Positions 21,110-32,674 of a stretch of DNA of 64,000 nt are shown here, piece by piece. The notes under the pieces are model-generated. The model did no database searches. It was given only the letters and a program-made list of their open reading frames with translations, and had not been told where the DNA came from. Both the position numbers and the translations under genes were made by a program. The stretch is taken from assembly GCA_038496445.1 (NCBI GenBank), contig JALMLS010000334.1, positions 124,001 to 188,000 on the forward strand, read 5' to 3'. Each line of letters opens with the position of its first letter. Position 1 is the first letter of the stretch. The stretch is from Trichosphaerium sp. ATCC 40318. Its lineage: Eukaryota; Discosea; Flabellinia; Trichosidae.

Positions 21110-22379
21110 ATGAGCTGCGCAAAACAGTATGATATTCCGCGCATTGATTGGAGAACTACTAGTGCAAGCGAGTTTGTTCGAGATTACTATTCGACAGAAA
21201 AGCCTGTAATCATTACAAACGCCATGAATGACTGGAAAGCATTAACTGTAAGCGTTTAGTGTCATTTTTAACGGTTTTTGCGAGTTAGTTAACTGTATTA
21301 GACGTGGAACCTCGATAGCCTTCGAAACCGCCTTGGGAATGTTGTACATACGTTTAAGTATGGTGGAGAACGTATACAGATGACCGTAAAGGATTATATT
21401 GACACAGCAAGGTATACCTTCTGATAAATGCATAAAACGCGTAAAAGCGTTCACTACAACCAATTTAATAAACTGACCATCTTTCAAAGAAGCAACGGCG
21501 AAAAACAGTTTCCTCAATTGCCTAAAGGCTGCTCTGAAAAAATACCTTACATGCGCCACTTTGGTATCTCTAGACGATGTCCTCAAATGCTAGATGAGAT
21601 CGACTTTAGGAAGTTTTTTACTAAAGAAGGTCACGTGTCATTAACGCATTACCTATTCATTGGTGTTCCACCAACCAAGGCATGTTTAATTTGTAACAAA
21701 AAAAAGAACCTTTGCTCACAAACTACTCGAAAACGAGTTATGCGAAGATAAACCCAACTACGCATTTCCATAGTCACATAACAATTTTTTTTCGTCTTAT
21801 CAGCGCATACAGTATACTACCTGTTGCTCCCTGTGCTTGTGGCGCTTGTACTCTTTTTTGTGACTTAGTGGTTGATAGACAAATCCTCATTACGACTACT
21901 CCTCGAATTTCGTATGTATCTTGGACGGAGAAAAGCATCTAGCGTTACTACCACCAGGAGGAGAAAAACAAATGAACGTATCTGACAAAGGTTTGGACCA
22001 TCAATCATTATAATACGAGACTCATTTTATTTTTTAGAGAAAGCAAGGCTTGCAAATTTTGAAGCACTTTATGTGCCTGATCCTGAAGACTTTGATTTTT
22101 CTCCTGGTGGTAAACCACCGATGCATAAACATCCAGTTTTTTGCAACGCACCAGACTTGATGTACTCACCACTAAAGAAAGGTATTTTCATGATTATTTG
22201 TTAGCGCAATTGTTTTTCACATTAATTTTGTTTTCAAAGGTGAAATTGCTTTCATTCCTGGGACGTGGTATCATTATATTCATAATTTGGATGTATCAGT
22301 TAGCCTTACAGTACAAAGCCGACCTGATGAGGATTTTAAAAAAGCATGGAAGATGACACGAACAACAACACACATGTAA
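21110..22379 (+). CDS. JmjC/cupin dioxygenase, FIH/JMJD7-like
   Basis: Exon 1 (21110-21247, 46 codons) and the exon from 21302 join in phase 0. Family features in order: IPRIDWRTTSASEFV, EKPVIITNAMNDW, LTHYLFIGVPPTK, PHYDYSSNFVCILDGEKH carrying the HxD iron pair, LALLPPGGEKQM, and GEIAFIPGTWYHYIHN with the distal His. The stop is TAA 22377-22379. Members use Fe(II) and 2-oxoglutarate to hydroxylate protein side chains, as FIH does on Asn and JMJD7 on Lys. The substrate here is unknown. The intron before the HxD exon seems to start GC (AAG|GCATGT, 21681) and end TAG at 21868; this gives the expected protein join. It is a second, distinct JmjC family from the F-box/JmjC gene at 3187-5113. Confidence 0.75.
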
Positions 22380-22730
22380 CTTACATCAATCAATCATATG
22401 TTAGATATCTTTGGGTTCTTATTTGTTATAAAAATATGTCGTTTTAAAAGATAAATTTACGTCCACTAGTGGACTCTTACATTATTCTCTTTTCCGCCAT
22501 AGCCACCAGTTGTTGTTAGTATGAGGTACATAAAGGGTGCCATAGGAAATACAATGTAAATTGTAGACTACGGAATACGTACATGTTGTAATTGGAGTTC
22601 GGTGTCTTATCCACATAAGAGCTTTGTCTACTTTAACAATACTGTTCGGGTCACGTGATTTATTTCTCAGTATGACTTTTCCTGTCAAATTCTGCATTAT
22701 TCAAATCAAACCAAATTGCTGTAAGTTACC
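22380..22730. other. intergenic, no gene seen
   Basis: About 350 bp between the JmjC gene and the jacalin/aerolysin-like gene, with a CACGTG near 22653. Probably the promoter of the downstream gene. Confidence 0.4.
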
Positions 22731-24576
22731 ATGACAACGTTTCTACAATTGGTCTTCATATTGTCGTGTCTACTATTAGTGGGTGGTGTATTCAACACGA
22801 ACGGGTTTCGTGAAGAAGGCGTCGGTATCCCAGTGAGCGGTGCAGACGCATGTTATTGCGAAGGAGGTGCTTTTGGATATGAAGCTATCGCTATTTCTGA
22901 TGGAGGTACGTTGTTTGAAAAAAAACCTTTTTTGTTCTTCTACGTTCACCTTATTGACTGATTAAATAGGTGCTGGATGTATTGGTGGTTGTGGAGGAGT
23001 AAGTGTTTGCTAGAAATGTTAACAACCGTCTTTTTTGGTTGTTTTGTACCACAACAGCAACAATACGCTTTGTATCATCGCTAAATGTGTTTTTTTTAGT
23101 CCCCTTTTGAGTTTCACGCAAATGGTACCACTGTCGAGCGTATTGACGTATGGCCTAAATGCGGCGCTCACGGTGGCTTGCGTGCTATCAAAGTAACGCT
23201 ATTCAACGGTATGAGCAAAACGGTACGTTCTTTTTTCAGTACATACTAAATAAAATCAAAAACCCAAACAATAAATTTTTTATCATTTCGAACTTCTCTT
23301 TTAAGCCATTCCCGCTTTGTGACTTGCTCAAATCAACATCCCAAAAACTCGCACCTTGATGCCAGTACGGAAAACGATTAACAGCACGAAGGGCATAGCA
23401 ACCCTTGAAGGGGGCGCTCTAGCGTAGGCTCTAACTCCGTGGTCTACTTTTGTTAACTTTCCAATTGTAAATACTAATTTTGTGCCAATAGTTCGGACAA
23501 CCCGTATGCTCTACTTCAAATAGCTTCACTTTCAAACCAGGTACGATATTCTCTTAACACGTGTTAGCAAAGCTTATAATTTAAAAGGTGAGTACTTGGT
23601 TGGTGACTTGATTCTCGCCGGAGATGGTATCGGTACACGAACCGGATACATTGAAGTACGAACTGTTCTCTTTTTTCTTGTGGAAAAAAACTCGTTTCTC
23701 AAAGTCGTTATTTTGACGCTCTCTTCTCGCTATAGTTTACAACCAACTTGAAAAGAACATTCAAGAGCGGAGAACCACATACTTTGTATCACTTTCCTGT
23801 ACAGAGTGGATTCTTAACTGGATTTTTTGGACGAAGTGGAGATGACATTGATCACTTAGGATTCTATGTTATCAAACCAATTCAGTCAACTTCTTTGACA
23901 AGTATGCAATACCCTACATTAGCTTCACTTGAAACTGGTTTGAATCCAGTGGAAGTAGCAAAATACAGTTTCTGTAATGACGAGTCCATTAAGCAGTCGT
24001 ACTCTGAAACATTCAAAAAAACTGTGGTACGTGTAACACGTTTTTTGGATAAAAAGAGTGGTGGTATTTTTGGAAATACCAAAAAAGTCTTCGGGGTTTT
24101 TTTTTAATGTTGTTCTAGGGTAGCGACCACTGCTGGTCTGTTACCGCTGGACTTTCCATTGAAGATGACGTCACTGTAACCGCAGGTGTACCTGAAGTTG
24201 AATCTGTAAAAGACGAATTCAAGTGGACCGTCAGTGTTTCGGTAAGGTTTTTTTGAAATTAGTAATTTTATTCATCTTACTTTGTTTGTAGACAACTTTC
24301 AGTGGATGTGAACATCAATCATCAGAGACAGACTCCACAGTGACCATAATAGGAGAACCAAAACATATAACGAAAGCAACATTCACCCAATGGGCGTCTA
24401 AACTAAACCTGCCATTCACTGCAGTGCTCACTTTGCACTTGAAAGACGGAAAAGATTTCAGGTTTTCAACACATGGTGTTTATGAAGGTATTTACGTCAC
24501 TCAAGTCAATGAATCTCTTGATGGTAGAGCTCTAAAGCATGACGAAAGATGTAATACCACTATGAGCATAGCTTAG
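22731..24576 (+). CDS. Secreted jacalin-lectin / aerolysin-like protein
   Basis: A multi-exon gene. The N-terminus is a signal peptide (MTTFLQLVFILSCLLLVGG). Then come a jacalin-like beta-prism (ERIDVWPKCG, GFFGRSGDDIDHLGFYVI) and an aerolysin/ETX-MTX2-type module (HWSVTAGLSIEDDVTVTAG, FKWTVSVS). The last exon is beta-rich with KATFTQWASKLNLPF. The layout resembles the lectin-aerolysin proteins of fish (natterin-like) and similar eukaryotic proteins, in which the lectin domain binds glycans and the second module can oligomerise into membranes. Whether this protein forms pores, and against what, cannot be told from sequence. All introns are short and lie near domain-strand boundaries. Start ATG 22731, stop TAG 24574-24576. 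Confidence 0.7.
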
Positions 24577-25543
24577 TGTTCTAAATAAAATTTCTATTCG
24601 CTACCACTCCTGATTTAATAGACCATCAATATTCCATTCGTGACATTACTCAAAAGAAACATGATTTAGTCAAATCACATTGGGTCTGTAAGCTTTGGCT
24701 GGAGTACCGGCCATAAAATTGAATACTACAAAAGTGTTTCTGCTTTAGCAATGTTGAGGACAGACTCAAGCAGGCAATTTTGCGTCTCATAATACCAACC
24801 CTTCAGACTATGTCGTTTTAATTAAATCGACATGAACTAACAACTGGGATCGATGTGTATATTGTTGCTGCTTTCTTGCAGTTCCGTAAAACTGATCTTC
24901 TAGCTTTAAATAAGGGGTTTAACACAAACACGAACATTTGCATACTTTCTTCGGGTTGAGGGAAAGATAGCGAGTTGGACAATTAAGAGTGAAGATTTAT
25001 TTATCAGAGGTACTTTGTTCAAGCTACCACTGGAAGAGAATCACCTGTCGACCCAATCTTATTGGCTGATAATCACCTTTCAAAATTACAAGCCAGTGTG
25101 CAGGTTCAAACAAGCATTTTTAAACATAGTAAAATTACATTAACCTGAAGAACAGTAGTCCCATTTTATCCGCAACATTAAACAACCCACTGTAGTCGCT
25201 AGGCTTTGAATTCTTTTTGCAGAATGTTGGATTTAAAACCTTTGTGGCTTGTAAATTGTAGAGCTCTAGCATATAATGTGCTGCAGCAGAAGAAGCGAGT
25301 GAGTTCATATCAACTAGTTTCACTGAAAGACAGGATTCTTAAGAAGAATTTGCTTAGTTTGGAAAGTGCACAAACAAGGAGCATCACGGCCAATAACTGA
25401 ACGTACGAGTACTTGATGTAGACTAAAAATAATATTTGCAGTAGAAATAAATGAGTGGAAATGTAACGTTGTTGTAGCTGTGAATCAGTCAAGTTATTGA
25501 TTGGGTGTTTTTTTTAAGATGTTGTATTTAGATTGCACTTCAC
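24577..25543 (+). other. unassigned region with coding-like exon fragments
   Basis: Several short plus-strand stretches look like protein and end at splice-like sites. One lies near 24610-24700 (DLIDHQYSIRDITQKKHD). One follows TTTAG near 24750 (NVEDRLKQAILRLIIPTLQ). One follows TTGCAG near 24881 (FRKTDLLALNK). One at about 25012-25100 contains SPVDPILLADNHLSKLQASV and is followed, after TTTGCAG, by NVGFKTFVACKL and a stop near 25256. I find no start codon, their phases do not all close, and I recognise no family. They may be the 3' part of an unrecognised gene or a decayed one. Confidence 0.3.
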
Positions 25544-27147
25544 TTACAATGCAGCTTTTGTTTTACTGACATACATTACTTGATTTGCAGACCAAGTTTC
25601 ACCTGGTTTTACTGTAACTTTATCGTCATTTACAACACCAGTCTCAACACAGACGTATTTCTATCAAACAAAAAAATATTAGACAAACAGTTTGAAAATA
25701 AAAAGCCACCACGAAGGCATACCGTCCAGTCATCCAAATCAGACATGCCTGCTGCTTTTTCTGGACCAATATTCCATACTACAGCATCAGGAAATCCAGT
25801 CTTCTCAACAACAATAGTGTCTTTAGCAGTCTAGAAAACTTGTCAATGTTTTCGTGGTAACATAAGCAATTAAAAGTGTTTTATGTTGTGGTTAAAGAAC
25901 GTACTACTACAGCGAGTCTATTTGGAGCATTAAAGTATTTTCTATCAACCTCTGAACCAAACACTACGTTTTCTCTATCTTCAACACCAGGCTTTCCAGT
26001 AGCTTTCGAGAAAAACTTGACACCTTTAAACACAATGTTGGTACACCAAAAAAAAACCTTTGGTATAAAATGTTTACCTTTCAAGCCTGATACTGTTGCT
26101 TTTGAAGTTTCTGGTACACTGTAATACGTATGTAGAGCAGTGGTAAATGTAAAGGCATCCTTTTCGTTCTTGTTTGTAACCTGCAGAAGGAAAAAATTAG
26201 AAAACTTTGGCTGAAATTAAAAACAAGTAGTTCATCTTTTTCTTACAGTTAACGTCTGACGTAATCGTGTCGTTCCATCTTCAACGTATAGATCTACTTT
26301 AACGAGTGTTTCGAATTTATTATCCCATTGTTTTCTTATTTCATCAGTATCTACAAGGCGTAGAGTGGCAGACACTATAACTTGTTACTAATCACGTGAA
26401 AAAAAAAAAAAAGAACCCCAACGCACCAGCGCTACCTTCTTTAACGTTGGCTGCAACACACTGCCATAATGATTTACGACTAATATACAATGTTAAGAAT
26501 GGTATGAAGACATTCACGAATACAATAGTCGTACGCAAACCCTACAAAGCATTAAAAATGGTAAAGTAGAAAAATCTGATGTGAGAAAAATAAACGGTTG
26601 ACGTCAGAAAAAAATGTCCGCATCTCACGAAAAGCGTACCATGGTTTCCTAGAGATCCCATACCTCCAAATTGAGGCCAACAAACAGGTATGCCACCTCT
26701 AATTGCCTGTCCTGGTCCAAACTTTGCTTTTTTGCTTTACACAGTTAGTATAGAGCGTTGGTATGCGTTTGGGAGCCAATTTATTTGTATTTGGTCTGTT
26801 TGAACGTTGTTTAGTTTGTACCTCAACATAATCAATTCTCTACCTTGCTCGTTGCGAAAGGACGTGACGTGAGCTCCTTGTAGGTATATTTCAGCTTGAG
26901 CGCCGTTGTCGTGCTTCAAAACAATTTTTTTCATGCCGTTAATGCCTATTTGCGCGGTTAGACCTGTTATCAAGTACAACGTCTTCTCACCACTAACTGT
27001 AGGACTGTCCATGTTATATAATACAGTAATGAGTGCTAGTACAACACTACCAACGAGAAAAATGTGGTCAATGTAACCTGTTGTTGACTTGAACATATTT
27101 TTTTTTTGGACATTTTTTTTAAAGCCAACAAACTTGACAGGTGTCAC
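25544..27147 (-). CDS. Glucose-6-phosphate 1-epimerase-like (aldose 1-epimerase family), membrane-anchored
   Basis: A multi-exon minus-strand gene. From ATG 27147 (or the in-frame ATG 27093) the N-terminus holds one hydrophobic segment (IFLVGSVVLALITVLY), likely a signal anchor. The catalytic domain follows family order: IVLKHDNGAQAEIYLQGAHV, GQAIRGGIPVCWPQFGGMG, SLWQCVAANV, FTTALHTYYSV (catalytic His), GFPDAVVWN (catalytic Glu region) and CVETGVVNDDKVTVKPGETW. It should interconvert alpha and beta anomers of hexose-6-phosphates. A membrane anchor is unusual for this normally cytosolic enzyme. An intron of about 58 nt starting GTACGA splits the GFAR/KSLW join. The gene is divergent from the GMC gene, with 182 bp between starts. 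Stop 25544-25546. Confidence 0.8.
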
Positions 27148-27329
27148 AATCTTGTTTTGAGGTAAACTTGCTAATATAGGCCTCTACCCAATACTGCTAC
27201 TCTGAATATTGTTAAAACGTTGAACGAGTACCAGTTGATTGATATGGGAGCGGGAAAACTAAGATTCTTTGTGCTCACTGTGGACAACAGTCTTGTTGAG
27301 TAAAAATAAAATAACGAACCGTTTAAAAC

Positions 27330-30049
27330 ATGTGGAAGACTCCTGGTCCATTGATCGCTGGTGCCGCTGGTGCTGCTGTATTGGCAGGAGCGTATTTACT
27401 GTCAGGGAGTACAAAGGAAAAGCCAAATACGCGAAAATTTTCTAGCGCTAATCTAAAGGATTCGTACGACTTTATAGTCGTTGGTGCAGGCGCTGGGGGT
27501 TGTGTGGTAGCTTCTAAACTGGCTCAAGCCAAAACGTACGAAAAAACGTGAAGTTGCCATATGAGCGTTGTTCGCGGTTAAACTCGTACCACGTTCAAGT
27601 ATTTAGCAAATAACGGCGAATTAGGAAGTCAGGCGAGCATTTCAGCGTGTTATTAATTGAAGCTGGTACAGAGAGCCACGACGACAGGAGAACAAGATAC
27701 GAGTATGGTCATTGGGTAGGATTATTCCAAACGGGTTTGTACAAAAAAACGGATAAATCTTTATCCGTTTAAACTTGTATTTTCTTACTTTTCTCTTGTA
27801 GATATTGACTGGGCATACCATTATGAGAGACAGAAAGGCCTCGATAATAGATACATGGAAGCCAACAGGTACGTCCTTGATGATTAGAAGAGAAAGGAGA
27901 CTGTCCATTGGAAAAAACGTGATAATTTCAGAGGTCACTGATTGACGCTTTTGTAGAGGTCGTACACTTGGTGGAAGTACTGCTGTTAATGGATGTATGT
28001 GGGTACTTGGACACAAGGAGGATTATAACAATTGGGAAAAGATGGGTGCTGAAGGATGGAACTGGAAAACGCTACAACCGTATTTCCAGTCTTTGGAGGT
28101 AACATCTATTTTCCCTTAACGATAAATCTCATCATTTACACTCTTAAAGAGCTACCCAGAGGGTGATCCTGAAGTGAGAGGTATGTAAATCTTTTTTGCG
28201 GTTTAAGGGTACTAATGAAGGTTATCGCAGGCCATGACGGACCTATTAAGATTGATGTACCTACAACAAACTGTAGACTTGTTTGTGATTGGATAACATC
28301 AATGAGTAAAAATGGTTTTAATGTTAAAGGTGATTATAACGATGGTGATAACTATGGTGCCTTTCATACACAAGTGAGTATTTCTAATAACCACCATTTA
28401 CTGATAATACAATCAAAAAAGCAAAATGTACGAGGGCAAATAAGACATGACGCTTTTTCTTCGTTCATTGAACCGATACTTGACAGTACGTTTGTGGCTT
28501 TTTTAGTTTGTCTTTGTACTGATATCAATCCATCACAGCGCACCCAAATCTTACTGTTGTAAGTTGTGCTACGACATACAAAGTAATATTTAAGGATAAA
28601 GTTGCCAAAGCCGTTCAGTTCTTTGCAGATGGAAAGTTACACGTCATCAATGTAAAAAATGAAATCGTGTTAAGTGGTACTAAAACTATAAAAAACAACC
28701 AAAGTATTACTTTGTTGACGTTTTATTTAAGCTGGAGCAACTGGAAGTCCTCAAATACTAATGCATTCTGGTATTGGAGATGCCGATAATCTTAAAAAAT
28801 ATGGTGTAGAGGTGATAGTAGACAACCCATCAGTCGGTGAGTCCTTTTTTTTTTAAAGCACTTTCAATCAATTAATTCTAACTTCCTACATCAGGTTCCA
28901 ATTTCATTGACCATATTTCTACAAGTTTGGGATTTAGGTTACATAACGAGGCGCCTTGTTCCTTGCTAGGATCTGGTCTTGCTGGTACAGCATTTGGAGA
29001 CTCTACATGGGCGAAGAAAAACCAAAAGCTGGGTTGCCCAGACATGCAATATTGCTTCACTGCAGGTCCTATTTTTCAAAGTGCTTTTAATAGCGTGCTG
29101 ACAAGAAATATTGTACCTTTCTATCCACGTGATACAATGTTGGGTACGTTATGTTCTCGTTCTTTTGTTAAAAAACGTTTAACTTCTGTCTTATCTTTCT
29201 TGCTAATCTCTTCCTAGGTAAGTTGTATAGAAGCTTCGTAAACTACTTTGAGGGCATTGGTACGTTTTTATTGTTTTACCTGCAGTTTTGGCTTTTTTTT
29301 TTACCCACGTGGGATTGGGCTCTGACCTTTGTTTGGAACCTTTCTTATTTTTTTCTTAGGTTGTCCTGGAGGCTCTTTACACGCTGCTGCCAATAAAATA
29401 TTGACTATTGGTGTGGTTTTGAATCATCCAAGTGGTATAGGAAATATGAGACTTCGATCACGTGATCCAAGAGTACCACTAAAAATGAACGCTAAAATGG
29501 ACAATCAAGAAGGTATAAAAAAATGAAAACATGGTAAGGTTTTTCTTTGTTAACCACCTTTCTAGATCTTGATAGGTTGAATGAAGGTTTAAATGATATG
29601 ATTAAAGTACTTAACACTGAGCCTATAGCATCACATGTTGAAACTATATTACAACCGCAAGGTCCTGGAGATAACATGGATTACATTAGGTAATGGTTTT
29701 TTTTTAGTTACTACAGTTAACTTTATGAAATAACACGTGCATAGAAAAAAAAGTTACGCAATTTGGCACCCTGTTGGCACATGTACGTGTGTTATTCTAA
29801 AACTATTATTTATTCGACGGTAGGTAAGATGGGAGAAGCAGACGATGCTGTAGTAGATTCTAAACTCAGAGTGAAGGTACGGATTTTTTGTATAAATGTA
29901 GTTCGTTATTTATGCTTGATTAGAGCGTTTCTGGGATTCGCGTTATGGATGCGTCTTGTATGCCATATATTGTAAGTGGTAACACGCAAGTTGCGTCGTA
30001 TTTGATAGCTGCAAGAGGAGTAGATTTAATGTTACAAGACTACTTATAA
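27330..30049 (+). CDS. GMC-family FAD oxidoreductase (choline/alcohol dehydrogenase-like)
   Basis: About a dozen exons. The N-terminus has a hydrophobic anchor (LIAGAAGAAVLAGAYLL), then the FAD dinucleotide motif (DFIVVGAGAGGCVVASKLA). Next come GRTLGGSTAVNGCMW (first GMC signature), AGATGSPQILMHSGIGD (second signature), and the C-terminal active site WHPVGTCKMG. That active-site motif is made by a phase-1 splice between T of the exon ending at GGCACAT and GT after TAG. The protein ends with SGNTQVASYLIAARG. The active-site His is in WHPVG. GMC enzymes oxidise alcohols such as choline or aryl and aliphatic alcohols; the substrate cannot be told. Most introns are 50-90 nt. Stop TAA 30047-30049. 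Confidence 0.85.
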
Positions 30050-30237
30050 TAAACACAAAAGGCGTTAACGCTTTATCAATAGAATAGCAACTAAACGTGC
30101 ACAATCAAATACAAAGTTTGACCTGAAATAGTGCCATCTCATGAACACTTTAGATAGTACGCATGCTCTCTAAATGCAGGTGGAACAAGTATGACGACTT
30201 TGAAGTGTATAACACAACGCATTTTTTAGAAAGTGTT

Positions 30238-30660
30238 TTATTTACCTATTACAACTTTGTCTTGTGGTTTTTTGCAACCAACCTCGTTCTCCTGCATACT
30301 AAATGGCTTGATGTGCGCAATGCCGAGATCATGGTCTTGGTGTGCATCAAAGATTGTCTTTTTAATTTCAGTTTGTAGCGTGTACACCCAGTAATTATGA
30401 GTCGCATTAACGGAGTAATCACTTCCAACTTTTAAGTTGTACTCAGAATTGTCGAAAATATTAGAAAAGTAAATACTTGCAATAGTTCCATCGTAGTCGT
30501 TACGAGCGACGCCAATTTGGTTGTTTGTTATTGTACTGTGGCTAATCTCAAACCCTTCGTAGGTGGCTTGTACACCTTGTTGGTTGTTCGCAATGATACA
30601 GTTAGAGATGAGACCTCTACCGCCCTTCAGAGCCACATTGTTCCGAAAAAGTGCATTCAT
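30238..30660 (-). CDS. Right-handed beta-helix repeat protein, short
   Basis: A minus-strand frame of about 140 residues starting at ATG 30660. It reads as parallel beta-helix coils: ISNCIIANNQQGVQA, FEISHSTITNNQIGVARN and IYFSNIFDNSEYNLKVGS, with the NNxxGV turns typical of pectate-lyase-like helices. There is no signal peptide and it is much shorter than usual beta-helix enzymes. It may be the last exon of a longer gene or a truncated copy. No catalytic residues can be assigned. The stop at 30238 is 190 bp from the stop of the GMC gene (convergent). Confidence 0.5.
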   Translation of the reverse strand: MNALFRNNVALKGGRGLISNCIIANNQQGVQATYEGFEISHSTITNNQIGVARNDYDGTIASIYFSNIFDNSEYNLKVGSDYSVNATHNYWVYTLQTEIKKTIFDAHQDHDLGIAHIKPFSMQENEVGCKKPQDKVVIGK

Positions 30661-31324
30661 CAAAAGATACGTCGAATTTCACTTGGTAAGTTTAATCAAG
30701 TTTGTCGTCCAAAACATGTTGTACAATGGACAAGACTTTTCTGTTTGTTATCACTTGGTACCACTGTGGATATTGCTTTCATTTGGTTATCACGTGCTTA
30801 CTGACAAGTATCAATATCAATAGTGTTTATTCTTGACATTCAAACAAGAGTAAACTGGCAGCTTTCTAACGTTGCTGCCAAAAGGGATAGATTTTAGCCG
30901 AAATTTTGTACGTAAGGCATGTTTAATCCACTTTAGACCTACAGTGTAACCTATTGCGCGATCAAGTGATTAAGTGAAACGGATAATTATTTAGGACTAG
31001 AAGTTTTCCCGTAGATTGGGTAGCGACGAAATCGCTTTATTTTACTTCCGCCACGTGAACATAAAAATAATCAGCTGTTTTCGTCACGGAAGTCGGCAGT
31101 TTTGGGCCATTTTCTCCAGAAAACTACAAACTCACCTTTTGGTCTTTTATAACATGCTATACAGTATTAGGTGAAAAGATACGTGTAATAGCGAGTAGAA
31201 ACGGGGAAACAGTTTGTGTAAAAAAAAATAAATTTGATAAAAAAAATAAGAGACTGATCATTCATTATTCAACAACATCAATCCCTAAAACAACAGCTCA
31301 ACAACAAACAGAAAAAACCATAAA
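30661..31324. other. intergenic, no gene seen
   Basis: About 660 bp. Plus-strand frames of 86-95 codons over 30517-30823 are mostly the reverse of the beta-helix gene. CACGTG occurs near 30793 and 31052. A purine-rich leader with TTCATTATTC and CAACAACA runs lies just before ATG 31325. Confidence 0.4.
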
Positions 31325-32252
31325 ATGGATATCCTTGCATCTCTCAGAAACGCAGCAGACAAAGCCGAAGTCACTGATGATCAAAAAACTCAAATCAATG
31401 CCATACTAAAAGATGCTCTTGCAGATGCCGAAAAACATATGCCAGAAGCTGTCAAAATGCTTGAAGGTTAACTAAAAGAAATACCACCATATCCACTTGT
31501 GTTTTATTGACGCCTTTTCTTTCTCTAGAGGTCAAAGCTATCGCTGGTGCAAAGAAAATTGGATGGAAAGTAAAATTGTTAAAGAGGAAGGTTCAAATGG
31601 ACAAAGCCAGAGAAGTAAGTTATCCCTAAAACACTACGATAGGACTCAAATTAAATTGTTAGGCTTCAGACGCTCGTAAAGAGAAAATACTAGACAAAAT
31701 CGAAGATATTCTCACTGTCAAACAACGTGTGCGTGTTTTTATCTTGTACCAAACTAAAATACGGTTTACTAACACGTGTTGCGTATAGGCAAAACTTGTC
31801 ATTTGCATTGGCGACCAAATACGCGATAAAAAAGACGCTGGTCCATCTGGTGTTATGATAAATGCTATTAAAGCTGTTGAGTCCGAGTTAGAGCTAAAAG
31901 AGAAGCAACAAAAGAAGAAAGATAAATTCTTGGAGGTACTGAAAAAAAACCAACTTAATAAATTCGGCCTAACAGTTTCTTTCAGTTTGTTTCTGCGAAG
32001 CAGACAGAAGCCCGTGATCGCTTTGCTCCTGTGATGGCTTCTCTCAAAGAAGCAGTTGAGAAGGATGACATGGCTACTGCTGAAGAAATCCTTGGAAAGA
32101 TCAAGGCGTCTATGAAGGACATGAAGAAAAATCGTAAAGTTGTCATGGATGAAATGAAATCAACCTTTGAGCCAGAGCAAATGGCTATTATCATGCTCCA
32201 CCTCATGACCAAGCGACAAGGAAACATGAAAACAGCCCTTGCTGCTATTTGA
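31325..32252 (+). CDS. All-helical charged protein with LTxxQ-like motifs
   Basis: Five short exons join in phase. The first ends LE|G before GTTAAC, and later donors are GTAAGT, GTGCGT and GTACTG. The protein is about 200 residues, helical, and rich in K, E, D and M. Two segments resemble the Spy/CpxP LTxxQ motif: DILTVKQRAKLVICIGDQI and MKSTFEPEQMAIIMLHLMT. The N-terminal VTDDQKTQINAILKDAL is a weaker third. In bacteria this family is a periplasmic chaperone. Here there is no signal peptide, so similarity may be only of helical pattern. Function unknown. Confidence 0.6.
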
Positions 32253-32674
32253 GGACGTATGTACCATCCCAAAAAAAAGTTAATAAACAACAGTTAGTGA
32301 AAATCTAGCAAATCTAGGGTGTAGGTGCTGCTTGGGACATTGTGGTTTTTCAAGCCTGGAAGTGCAGTGTTTTTAACAATGTACAATATTCTATTTCCAG
32401 TAAACCGTTAAAGAAGTGAAGTCACTCTTACACTGTGTTGACCCATCTGGATTCCACCTACTTCAGTTTTTAACAGTGGCACCAACTTGAGCTGGAGGGT
32501 CCTACTGTTGACACTGCCCATGTAAGCTGTAATATAGTTTAAAAAAAAACTGACAGAATATGTTTAATGTCGAACTTCATGAGTAAAAACAGTAACAAAA
32601 GTGATTAACAAATTTGATTTGAATATTCAATGTTTTAAAACTTGGCCAAAAACAAAGAGAAAATTCATTTTATT
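32253..32674. other. intergenic, no gene seen
   Basis: About 420 bp between two convergent genes, with no frame or repeat worth noting. It probably contains both 3' ends. Confidence 0.4.

Noticed and set aside
30517-30823. Plus-strand frames of 86-95 codons
   Set aside because: Mostly antisense to the beta-helix gene, with no family resemblance.
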